Below are positions 1-5,444 of a stretch of 6,350 nucleotides of DNA, piece by piece; position 1 is the first letter of the stretch, and each line of letters begins with the position of its first letter. The notes beneath the pieces were generated by a model. That model saw only the letters and a list, made by a program, of their open reading frames with translations, did no database searches and was not told the DNA's origin. Where the stretch lies: NCBI GenBank assembly GCA_030151165.1, contig JASLEM010000443.1:1-6350 (forward strand). The letters run 5' to 3'. The DNA comes from Burkholderiaceae bacterium (GTDB taxonomy: Bacteria; Pseudomonadota; Gammaproteobacteria; Burkholderiales; Burkholderiaceae). The translations under genes and the position numbers were made by a program.

Positions 1-1439
1 CCAACGTCGCCGTGCCGACCATCGCCGGCAACCTCGCGGTCAGCCCGAACATGGGCACGTGGGTGATCTCGTCGTACGGGCTCGCCGCGGCGATCGTGGT
101 GCCGCTCACCGGCTGGATCGCGCGCCGCTTCGGCGAGGTGAAGACCTTCGTCGTGTCGGTGCTGCTGTTCACCATCGCGTCGGCACTGTGCGGGCTCGCG
201 ACGAGCCTGCCGATGCTGGTCGGCTTCCGCTTCCTGCAAGGGCTGGTGTCGGGGCCGATGGTGCCGCTGTCGCAGACGCTGCTGCTGCAGAACTACCCGC
301 CCGCCAAGCGCGGGATGGCGATGGCCCTGTGGTCGATGACCGTCGTCGTCGCGCCCATCTTCGGGCCGCTGCTGGGCGGCTACATCACCGACAACGCGAC
401 GTGGCCGTGGATCTTCTACATCAACGCGCCGATCGGGATCTTCGCCGCCTTCACCGCGTGGACGCTGCTGCACAAGCGCGACACGCCGACCGCGCGCCAG
501 CCGATCGACGTCGTCGGGCTCGTCGCGATGGTGATCGGCGTCGGCAGCCTGCAGCTGATGCTGGACAACGGCAACGACCTCGACTGGTTCAACTCGAACG
601 TCATCGCCACGCTGGCGGTCGTCGCGATCGTCGGCATCACGTTCCTGGTCATCTGGGAGCTGACGGACGACCACCCGATCGTCGACCTCTCGCTCTTCAA
701 GACGACCAACTTCCGCTACGGCACGATCGCGATGGCGCTCGGCTACATGGCGTTCTTCGCGATGACGGTGCTGCTGCCGCTGTGGCTGCAGACGGTGATG
801 GGCTACACGCCGACCTGGGCCGGCATCGCGACCGCGCCGGTGGGCATCCTGGCACTGATCGTGTCGCCGATCGTGGGCAGGAACATCCAGCGCTTCGACC
901 TGCGTGCCGGCGCGAGCCTCGCGTTCATCATCTTCGGCGCGACGGCGTACTGGTTCTCGACCTTCAACCTCGACACCTCGATCGGCCACATCTTCGTGCC
1001 GCGCCTGGTGCAGGGCGTCGCGGTCGCGTTCTTCTTCATCCCGATCAACCAGATCCTGCTGTCGGGCGTCACGCCGCAGCGCATGGCGGCGGCGTCAGGG
1101 CTGTCGAACTTCTTCCGCACGCTCTCGGGGAGCATGGGCACGGCGATCGTCACGACGCTGTGGGATCACCGCACGCAGATCCACGACGTGCGGCTGGCGG
1201 AGAACCTCACGCAGAACGGGGTCGCGTCGCAGGCCTACCTCGACGGGCTGGCACAGGCCGGCGTGCCGGGCAACGCCGGCTACGCGCAGTTGCAGAACGT
1301 GATCCAGGCACAGGGCGCGATGATCGCCACCAACGAGGTGTTCTGGGGCATCGCCGTGCTGTTCGCGCTGCTGATCGGCTTCGTATGGCTCACCAAGCCG
1401 CCGTTCGGCGTGGCCGGCGGCGCGGCCGGCGGGCACTGA
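1..1439 (+). CDS. DHA2-family (EmrB/QacA-type) MFS drug efflux permease, 5' partial
   Basis: Proton-driven inner-membrane exporter of the DHA2 (14-TM) drug:H+ antiporter group, which in Gram-negatives usually works with an EmrA-type adaptor and an outer-membrane channel. The frame is open from the first complete codon (position 3) to TGA at 1437-1439. The GTG at 12 is probably internal, because the residues from there (VPTIAGNLAVSPN) match the segment just after TM1 in EmrB proteins, so perhaps 20-45 residues are missing. Counting from codon 12, motif A (GWIARRFGEVKTF) lies at about 34-46, motif C-like APIFGPLLGG at about 114-123, and the family segment DNATWPWIFYINAPIG at about 127-142. Many hydrophobic helices follow, ending in a short Gly/Ala-rich tail. 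The C-terminal half has the FFRTLSGSMGTAI segment typical of this family. The substrate cannot be read from sequence, and the partner adaptor gene would lie upstream of the window. The family call is secure; the name emrB is not. Confidence 0.93.
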   Translation, partial: NVAVPTIAGNLAVSPNMGTWVISSYGLAAAIVVPLTGWIARRFGEVKTFVVSVLLFTIASALCGLATSLPMLVGFRFLQGLVSGPMVPLSQTLLLQNYPPAKRGMAMALWSMTVVVAPIFGPLLGGYITDNATWPWIFYINAPIGIFAAFTAWTLLHKRDTPTARQPIDVVGLVAMVIGVGSLQLMLDNGNDLDWFNSNVIATLAVVAIVGITFLVIWELTDDHPIVDLSLFKTTNFRYGTIAMALGYMAFFAMTVLLPLWLQTVMGYTPTWAGIATAPVGILALIVSPIVGRNIQRFDLRAGASLAFIIFGATAYWFSTFNLDTSIGHIFVPRLVQGVAVAFFFIPINQILLSGVTPQRMAAASGLSNFFRTLSGSMGTAIVTTLWDHRTQIHDVRLAENLTQNGVASQAYLDGLAQAGVPGNAGYAQLQNVIQAQGAMIATNEVFWGIAVLFALLIGFVWLTKPPFGVAGGAAGGH

Positions 1440-1477
1440 TACGGTCTGCCGTATCGCGAGCGGCCCTCGTGCTCGCG
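1438..1477. terminator. Tandem stem-loops at the end of the efflux gene; possible factor-dependent terminator
   Basis: Two perfect inverted repeats lie head to tail. GATACGG-TCTG-CCGTATC (1438-1455, 7-bp arms, 4-nt loop) begins inside the TGA stop codon. CGCGAGC-N9-GCTCGCG (1455-1477, 7-bp arms) follows directly. No T-run follows on either strand, so this is not a classical intrinsic terminator. It could serve as a 3'-end stabilising hairpin or a Rho-assisted end. The repeats are directly visible; the function is inferred. Confidence 0.4.
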
Positions 1478-1654
1478 GGAGCCGAACGTCCTGTCGCGCC
1501 AGCGGCTCGCCACGATTCGCGAGTCCTGCGCGCGAACGCGATCGCGGGCCCGATGGGCTTATCGGGCGCGGATCGCCGGTGCGCATGCGCACGCCCCCCA
1601 ACTCGAAGGGCGCGGGCTGCTCGACCGCGCGGTGCGACCCGCGCCGCGCGCGGC
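1478..1654. other. Convergent intergenic spacer rich in GC palindromes
   Basis: No plausible gene lies here; long open frames reading through are compositional. Three further symmetric elements are visible. GCCCGAT-N6-ATCGGGC (1548-1567) can form a 7-bp stem. GTGCGCATGCGCAC (1579-1592) is a perfect 14-bp palindrome. GCCGCGCGCGGC (1643-1654) abuts the stop codon of the DUF3047 gene on the minus strand. The hairpins may end transcription from both convergent genes, although none has a U-tract. Confidence 0.4.
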
Positions 1655-2440
1655 TCAGGGCGCCAGCGTGACGTCCCCGAAATACGCGAGCGCGTGGCCG
1701 TGCGTGTTGTCCGCGTCGGCCGCGACGGCCACGCCGGTGATCGCGGGCACCTTCCCTTCGGACTCGTCGCCGAACAGGCGCTGGTAGTCGACGACGATGT
1801 CTCGCTTCTCGCTGATCCACTGGCCGAGCTTCGCCGTGCCGCTCTGCAGCACGATCACGCGGATGCGCTTCGTGAACGCGTTCGGCAGGCCGGTGTCGAT
1901 GGGCAGCTTGTTGTCCCAGACGTAGCACAGCGTCTCGGTCGGCACGTCCTGGCCGGTCGTCGAGTGCGCGAGCGACAGCTTGGTGCGCTCGCCGAGCCCG
2001 AGCTTCGCGGCGTCGAACGCGAAGAACACGCAGATCTTCGCGGGGGAGTCGTCGCCGGCGTGGGTCTTCAGGTCGGCGGTGTCGAGCAGCTTGTCGACGC
2101 GCCACCGCCACGCGAGCGAGGCCTGCGGGCCGGGCGTGGCCTGCACCGCGTGCACGAGGTTGCCGTACGAGTCGTCGGCCTCGACCTTCAGCACCTTCGC
2201 GCCGTCGAGCTCGACCACCGTGAACTTCGTGGGCGTCTTGTGCGGCAGCGAGACGAACTTCCAGGCCGCCGGCGCGTCGCCGGGCGCGGCCGACGAGAAC
2301 GGCGTGACGGCCGCGTCGTCGGCCGCCGCCGACGTGCACGCCACGGCGATCGCGGCGGCGGCTAACCAGCGGATCGAGGGGCGCCCGAAGATCGGCAGCG
2401 GCGGGGTCGGCAGGAGCGGCGAGAGCGGCGAGCGAGGCAT
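1655..2440 (-). CDS. Exported DUF3047 family protein
   Basis: A 261-residue protein matching the DUF3047 family, whose biochemical role is unknown to me. After an unusually long Pro-rich N-region there is an Arg followed by a hydrophobic run (RWLAAAAIAVACTSAAADD, about residues 24-42) that looks like a signal peptide. Cleavage probably falls near ASAAA/DD; a Cys at about 35 has an imperfect lipobox (A-V-A-C), so a lipoprotein is less likely. The mature domain begins FSSAAPGDAPAAWKFV. It shows the family segments AWRWRVD (about 115-121), CVFFAFD (about 142-148), ETLCYVWDN (about 171-179), RIRVIVLQSG (about 194-203) and a C-terminal ADADNTHGHALAYFGDV. These suggest a beta-rich, possibly jelly-roll-like fold, which is inference. 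The ATG at 2440 is supported by AAGGGA about 6 nt upstream on the minus strand. It is divergent from the gene at 2571 and convergent with the efflux gene. No catalytic residues can be assigned. Confidence 0.85.
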   Translation of the reverse strand: MPRSPLSPLLPTPPLPIFGRPSIRWLAAAAIAVACTSAAADDAAVTPFSSAAPGDAPAAWKFVSLPHKTPTKFTVVELDGAKVLKVEADDSYGNLVHAVQATPGPQASLAWRWRVDKLLDTADLKTHAGDDSPAKICVFFAFDAAKLGLGERTKLSLAHSTTGQDVPTETLCYVWDNKLPIDTGLPNAFTKRIRVIVLQSGTAKLGQWISEKRDIVVDYQRLFGDESEGKVPAITGVAVAADADNTHGHALAYFGDVTLAP

Positions 2441-2462
2441 GGCGGTTCCCTTTCGTCGGGCG

Positions 2463-2468
2463 ATTGTG
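2463..2468 (-). promoter_or_regulatory. Candidate -10 box (CACAAT) for the DUF3047 gene
   Basis: Reading the minus strand, GATGCACAATCG lies about 23 nt before the ATG at 2440. This would give a leader of about 16 nt containing the AAGGGA ribosome-binding site. CACAAT matches the sigma-70 -10 consensus at four of six positions. No convincing -35 hexamer sits 16-18 bp further upstream, so the call is tentative. Confidence 0.3.
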
Positions 2469-2513
2469 CATCCATCGCCGTCGTCGCCCTCGTCGCGCTA
2501 GCCGGCGACCCTG

Positions 2514-2540
2514 TTGCGCGGCCGCGCCCGTGGGCACAAT
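2514..2540 (+). promoter_or_regulatory. Candidate sigma-70 promoter for the 2571 envelope gene
   Basis: TTGCGC (2514-2519) and CACAAT (2535-2540) are separated by 15 bp, shorter than the usual 17. The -10 hexamer is the same CACAAT found facing the other way at 2463-2468, so the two divergent genes appear to have matching -10 boxes. A start near 2547 would leave about 24 nt of leader before ATG 2571. Assignment rests on position and the hexamers only. Confidence 0.35.
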
Positions 2541-2570
2541 GACACCCACCCCAACGACCTGACCGACGCC

Positions 2571-3185
2571 ATGCACGCCCTCGCCAAGGCCTTGCTCGTT
2601 CTCGCCACGCTCGCCTGCTCCGCGTGCAGCCGCGCCGAGCCGGTCGAGGCGCGCCGCGACCACATCCTCGCCGCCGACCATGGCTGGGTCGACGTCACGC
2701 TGCACGCGGCGCCGGCCGCGGCCGCGAGCGCCGCCGCGGCGGGCACCGCCTGCGCCGTCGCGGTCTCGATCAACGGCGAAGCGTTCGTCCGCGACTCGAT
2801 CGACCTCGCCGCCGCGGACGCCGCCCGGTCGCCGATCGGCTACCGTTTCGCGGTGCCCGCGGGCCGGCTGGACGCGGCGCTGCACGTGACGTGCGGCCAG
2901 GCGGACGTCGCCGCCGACCTGCCGCTGGATGTCGTGAAGAACCAGGTGTCGACGCTCGAGTTCGACGGCGCGAAGCTCGCGCTCGTGCGCTCGGCCTTCC
3001 TCGATCCGGCGTCGATGGACAGCCTGCGCGGCGACCTGCTGAAGATGCAGGACGCGTCGAACAGCTCGTACGCGGTGATGGCGCGCATGACGCAGCTGCT
3101 CGTCGCGAGCATCGTGCTCAACGTGCTGGTGATCGTCGTCGTGTTCGCGACGCGCTGGCGGCGTCGGCGCGGCGCGGCCGGCTGA
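2571..3185 (+). CDS. Hypothetical envelope protein with signal peptide and C-terminal membrane anchor
   Basis: I do not recognise this 204-residue protein. I chose ATG 2571 over the in-frame TTG at 2514. From 2571 the protein begins with a clean signal (MHALAKALLVLATLACSACS), and the extra 19 upstream residues are polar and overlap the likely promoter. No strong Shine-Dalgarno is seen. Cys16 and Cys19 sit at the end of the hydrophobic run, but neither has a good lipobox. Residues about 37-135 look like a soluble, beta-rich, Ala-rich periplasmic domain with two cysteines (61 and 108) that could form a disulfide. A linker (about 140-170) leads to one transmembrane helix (about 175-194, LLVASIVLNVLVIVVVF), followed by RWRRRR. 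That tail predicts a cytoplasmic C-terminus under the positive-inside rule, so a type I membrane protein. The stop is 2 bp from the end of the convergent rtcR. Gene reality is supported by the coherent signal-domain-anchor layout; function is unknown. Confidence 0.72.
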   Translation: MHALAKALLVLATLACSACSRAEPVEARRDHILAADHGWVDVTLHAAPAAAASAAAAGTACAVAVSINGEAFVRDSIDLAAADAARSPIGYRFAVPAGRLDAALHVTCGQADVAADLPLDVVKNQVSTLEFDGAKLALVRSAFLDPASMDSLRGDLLKMQDASNSSYAVMARMTQLLVASIVLNVLVIVVVFATRWRRRRGAAG

Positions 3186-3187
3186 GA

Positions 3188-4798
3188 TCAGGCGACGACG
3201 GCGTCCCAGTTCAGCCCGTTCTTGGCGAGGTACTTGCGCAGGCGGTCGGCGTCGTTGACGACGCTGCGCTGCAGCCGCGACTTGTCGAACAGCACGCGCC
3301 CGGCTTCCGACAGCGTGCGCGCCGCGCGGCACGCGCGCACCACGGCCTCGAGCTGCAGGCGGTCGAACTGGTCCATCGCATCGAGCGCCTCCTCGCCCAG
3401 CAGCGCGGCGAGGTCGACGGCCTCGCCCGCGGATGCGGACGTGCGCGCGGGGCCGCGATCCCACAGCCATTCGAGGCGCTGGATCTCGGCGTCGACCAGC
3501 GCGCTCGAGATGCGCCCGCCGTCGGCCAGCGTCGCGAGCCGCGTGATGCTGGCCGACAGGTCGCGGAAGTTGCCGCGCCACTGCGCGCCGGAGGACTGCG
3601 CGAAACGCAGGTAGTGCGCCCGCGCCTCGGCGTTGAAGCGCACGGCGCGGCCCGTCTCGGCGGCGGCGCGCAAGAGCAGGTGCTCGATGTTGGGCTCGAA
3701 GTCCTCGGGGCGTTGCGCGAGGCCGGGCAGCGTGTACGACCAGAGGTTGATGCGCGCGTAGAGGTCGTCGCGGAAGCGGCCGGCCGCGACGTCGCTGCGC
3801 AGGTCGCGGTTCGTGCCGGCGATCAGCTGGAAGTCGCTCGCGGCCTCGCGGTCGCTGCCCATCGGGAAGAAGCGCCGGTCCTCGATCGCCTTCAGCAGCA
3901 TCGCCTGCTCGTCGAGCCCGAGCTCGCCGATCTCGTCGAGAAACAGCACGCCTTCGTGCGCGGTGCGCAGCAGCCCCGCGCGATCGGTGACGGCGCCGGT
4001 GAACGCGCCTTTGCGATGGCCGAACAGCGTCGACGCCGCGCCGTCGCCGTGCAGCGTCGCGCAGTTGACCTCGACGAACTCGCCGCTGACCTGGTGGCGC
4101 GACTTCTTCAGCTCGAACATGCGCCGCGCGAGGTGCGACTTGCCGGCACCGGTCGGCCCCGTCAGCAGGATCGGCGCCTTCGAGCGCAGCGCGACGCGTT
4201 CGATCTCCTCGATCAGCGCGTTGAAGCGCTTGTTGCGCGTCGCGATGCCGCTCTTGAGGAATTGCAGCGCGTCGCTCTGCTCGGCGTCGAAGCGGCGCGC
4301 GAGCACGTCGTAGCGCGAAAGGTCGAGATCGATCAGCGCGAAACTGCCCGGGTTGCCGCGCGCCTGCTTCTTCGGCGGCGAGGTCTGCAGCAGCACGCCG
4401 GGCACCTGGCGCGACTCGACCAGCAGGAACATGCAGATCTGCGCGACGTGGGTGCCCGTCGTGATGTGCGCCCAGTACTGTTCGCGCGCCGGGTCGAAGC
4501 GGTAGTCGCGCATCCAGTCGTACAGCGTGCCGTAGACCTCGCCGAAGTCCCACGGATCGTCGATCGCCATCTCGACGAGGTTCACCTCGGTCTCGGGCGA
4601 CACCGTGGCGATGTCGCGCTTCAGCTGCTCGGCGAGCGCGAGATGGCGCGGCGTGTAGAGCAGCTCGAGCCGATCCACCACCGCGTCCTCGTGCTGCGCC
4701 AGCGACACCGTCGGCCGCCACTTCTCCCACCGCCCGGCACCGTTGCCGGAGTCGAGCTGGGTGCCGAGGAAGCCGATGACGACGGTTTTCTTGTGCAT
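3188..4798 (-). CDS. rtcR: RtcR, CARF-domain sigma-54-dependent activator of the RNA-repair operon
   Basis: A 536-residue bacterial enhancer-binding protein, close to the E. coli RtcR length (about 530). Residues 1 to about 180 form the CARF-type sensor, including KWRPT (26-30), the PWDFGEVY segment (82-89) and HITTGTHVAQICMFLL (111-126). The Thr-Gly-Thr-His stretch is the likely ligand-pocket motif. The linker SGIATRNKRFN (183-193) leads to the AAA+ domain. This has Walker A GPTGAGKS (214-221), the sigma-54-contacting GAFTGA loop (264-269), Walker B GVLFLDEIGEL (283-293), GTNRDL (328-333), RFRDDLYARI (341-350, putative arginine-finger region) and WRGNFRDLSAS (408-418). The C-terminal AARTLSEAGRVLF...NDADRLRKYLAKNGL (about 492-529) is the DNA-binding helix-turn-helix region. 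In the family, the CARF domain holds the ATPase off until it binds an RNA-damage product. All motor motifs are intact. It is divergent from the operon it should control. ATG 4798 matches the family N-terminus; its Shine-Dalgarno is weak. Confidence 0.97.
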   Translation of the reverse strand: MHKKTVVIGFLGTQLDSGNGAGRWEKWRPTVSLAQHEDAVVDRLELLYTPRHLALAEQLKRDIATVSPETEVNLVEMAIDDPWDFGEVYGTLYDWMRDYRFDPAREQYWAHITTGTHVAQICMFLLVESRQVPGVLLQTSPPKKQARGNPGSFALIDLDLSRYDVLARRFDAEQSDALQFLKSGIATRNKRFNALIEEIERVALRSKAPILLTGPTGAGKSHLARRMFELKKSRHQVSGEFVEVNCATLHGDGAASTLFGHRKGAFTGAVTDRAGLLRTAHEGVLFLDEIGELGLDEQAMLLKAIEDRRFFPMGSDREAASDFQLIAGTNRDLRSDVAAGRFRDDLYARINLWSYTLPGLAQRPEDFEPNIEHLLLRAAAETGRAVRFNAEARAHYLRFAQSSGAQWRGNFRDLSASITRLATLADGGRISSALVDAEIQRLEWLWDRGPARTSASAGEAVDLAALLGEEALDAMDQFDRLQLEAVVRACRAARTLSEAGRVLFDKSRLQRSVVNDADRLRKYLAKNGLNWDAVVA

Positions 4799-4804
4799 GA
4801 TGAC

Positions 4805-4822
4805 TGGCTAGATTGCTAGCCA
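4805..4822. promoter_or_regulatory. Inverted repeat TGGCTAG-ATTG-CTAGCCA, candidate RtcR enhancer/operator
   Basis: Perfect 7-bp arms around a 4-bp centre, immediately upstream of the rtcR start. The centre is about 154 bp upstream of the predicted sigma-54 transcription start, within the usual range for enhancer-binding-protein sites. The site also covers the predicted rtcR transcription start, so one bound dimer could serve both as enhancer and as autoregulatory operator. The repeat is seen directly; RtcR binding is inferred. Confidence 0.5.
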
Positions 4823-4824
4823 AT

Positions 4825-4830
4825 ATTCTA
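4825..4830 (-). promoter_or_regulatory. Candidate -10 box (TAGAAT) for rtcR
   Basis: On the minus strand TAGAAT matches the sigma-70 -10 consensus TATAAT at five of six positions and lies in a small A+T-rich island, which is notable in such G+C-rich DNA. Transcription would start near 4818, inside the 4805-4822 inverted repeat. A protein bound there could repress or autoregulate rtcR. No good -35 hexamer is seen at the expected distance. Confidence 0.4.
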
Positions 4831-4871
4831 GATCCGCAGCCATCTCGTCGAGGCAGCCGCGCCATCGCCCG

Positions 4872-4887
4872 ATCGGAGATCTCCGAT
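4872..4887. promoter_or_regulatory. Perfect 16-bp palindrome ATCGGAGATCTCCGAT, candidate RtcR enhancer
   Basis: Fully self-complementary with no spacer, centred about 88 bp upstream of the predicted sigma-54 start. It lies between the other inverted repeat and the IHF-like site. Its length and position fit an upstream activating sequence for a dimeric activator. Its sequence differs from the 4805-4822 repeat, so the two may bind different proteins, or only one may be the true RtcR site. It overlaps the ATG at 4886, which argues that the ATG is not a start codon. Confidence 0.5.
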
Positions 4888-4899
4888 GTTTCCGTTCTG

Positions 4900-4912
4900 G
4901 ATCAACGACTTG
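4900..4912 (+). promoter_or_regulatory. IHF-like binding site
   Basis: GATCAACGACTTG matches the IHF core consensus WATCAANNNNTTR at eight of nine specified positions, the first W being G. It lies about 56-68 bp upstream of the predicted sigma-54 start, between the palindromes and the -24/-12 element. This is where IHF commonly bends DNA so that an enhancer-bound activator can reach sigma-54 polymerase. The match is visible; occupancy is inferred. Confidence 0.5.
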
Positions 4913-4941
4913 CCGGAGAAGTCACCACCCGGCGGCGTCGT

Positions 4942-4957
4942 TGGCACGGCCGTTGCA
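4942..4957 (+). promoter_or_regulatory. Sigma-54 (RpoN) -24/-12 promoter of the small gene-rtcB operon
   Basis: TGGCACG-GCCG-TTGCA is an exact fit to the sigma-54 consensus TGGCAYR-N4-TTGCW, with the invariant GG (4943-4944) and GC (4955-4956) separated by the required 10 bp. The predicted start is A4968, 12 nt after C4956. The element sits divergently upstream of a sigma-54 activator gene and points at rtcB, exactly the arrangement known for rtcR-rtcBA. The leader to the GTG start would be about 32 nt. Confidence 0.92.
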
Positions 4958-4989
4958 AGCGGCAAGGACATCGAAACAACCGCGACCAC

Positions 4990-4993
4990 GAGG
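4990..4993 (+). promoter_or_regulatory. Ribosome-binding site that fixes the GTG 5000 start
   Basis: GAGG lies 6 nt before GTG at 5000-5002 and downstream of the predicted transcription start (4968). The ATG at 4886 would be upstream of the transcript, and the ATG at 5027 has no comparable site, so this element decides the start. Confidence 0.65.
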
Positions 4994-4999
4994 CAGGCC

Positions 5000-5404
5000 G
5001 TGAAATCCGATCGCATCAAGCGCCAGATGGCCGCGAATGCCGCGACGATCAACAGCCTGCGTGCACGCATCGACGAGACCTGCCGATCGCGCAACGCGAG
5101 TGTGGAGCATCACGCGCGCTGGCTGGCGGCCGCCGCCGACTTCCATCGGCGGTATGACGAACTGTCGTTTCCCGGTGGAGGCGAGAACCTGGCCGAACGG
5201 ATCGCCGAAGGCGAGCGCGAGACCGTGGAAAACGTGCTGTGCTTTCTCGAATGCCGGCCGTATTTCTTTCGCTCGGGATACATGTACCAATGGTTCGTCC
5301 GCAAGATCAGGCGCGCGCCGCTCGAGGCCGCGGAACGCCGACGCCTCGAGGCGGTGCTCGAACGCCTCACGGCGTGGCGGGCCATCCGGGCCGGGCGTCG
5401 ATGA
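5000..5404 (+). CDS. Small basic protein, first gene of the RtcR/sigma-54-controlled rtcB operon; function unknown
   Basis: A 134-residue protein from GTG 5000. The longer frame back to ATG 4886 would include the sigma-54 promoter and is not credible. I do not recognise the family. It has no signal peptide and no membrane helix, so it is probably cytoplasmic. It looks mainly alpha-helical: an N-terminal helix (about 2-26, KSDRIKRQMAANAATINSLRAR), a middle section with HHARWLAAAADFHRRYDELSFPGGG (about 37-61), then ENLAERIAEGERETVENVLCFLE (about 62-84). An aromatic, basic stretch follows (CRPYFFRSGYMYQWFVRKIRR, about 85-105) and looks like the signature of the protein. The end is a charged helix with many Arg. 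Three cysteines (28, 81, 85) are present with no metal-site pattern. The stop is 40 bp before rtcB, with no terminator between, so the two should be co-transcribed. Its place suggests a role with RtcB, such as RNA binding or substrate handling, but this is inference from context. Confidence 0.78.
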   Translation: MKSDRIKRQMAANAATINSLRARIDETCRSRNASVEHHARWLAAAADFHRRYDELSFPGGGENLAERIAEGERETVENVLCFLECRPYFFRSGYMYQWFVRKIRRAPLEAAERRRLEAVLERLTAWRAIRAGRR

Positions 5405-5429
5405 ACGCAAGGCAAGAGAACAACAGGAC

Positions 5430-5436
5430 AGGGAAG
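5430..5436 (+). promoter_or_regulatory. Ribosome-binding site of rtcB
   Basis: AGGGAAG lies 8 nt before ATG 5445 within a purine-rich stretch. It supports ATG 5445 over the in-frame GTG at 5490 and ATG at 5502. Confidence 0.7.
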
Positions 5437-5444
5437 AAGACATC

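Noticed and set aside
59..2365. 768-codon open frame on the + strand
   Set aside because: It crosses the efflux gene, the intergenic spacer and the DUF3047 gene in the wrong frame. Its translation is Arg/Ala/Asp-rich low-complexity sequence, typical of shadow frames in high-G+C DNA.
2624..4819. 731-codon open frame on the + strand opposite rtcR
   Set aside because: It is antisense to a clear rtcR coding sequence, with Arg/Val/Ala/Glu-rich shadow composition and no recognisable motif.
1095..4865. 1256-codon open frame on the - strand
   Set aside because: It spans four real genes and has Arg/Ala-rich composition with no domain. It persists only because stop codons are rare at this G+C.
4886..4999. 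ATG 4886 as the start of the small operon gene
   Set aside because: It lies upstream of the predicted sigma-54 transcription start, inside a palindrome, and would make promoter DNA coding.
4813..5157. 114-codon + strand frame across the regulatory region
   Set aside because: It covers the enhancer and promoter elements, overlaps the small gene in another frame, and shows no conserved pattern.
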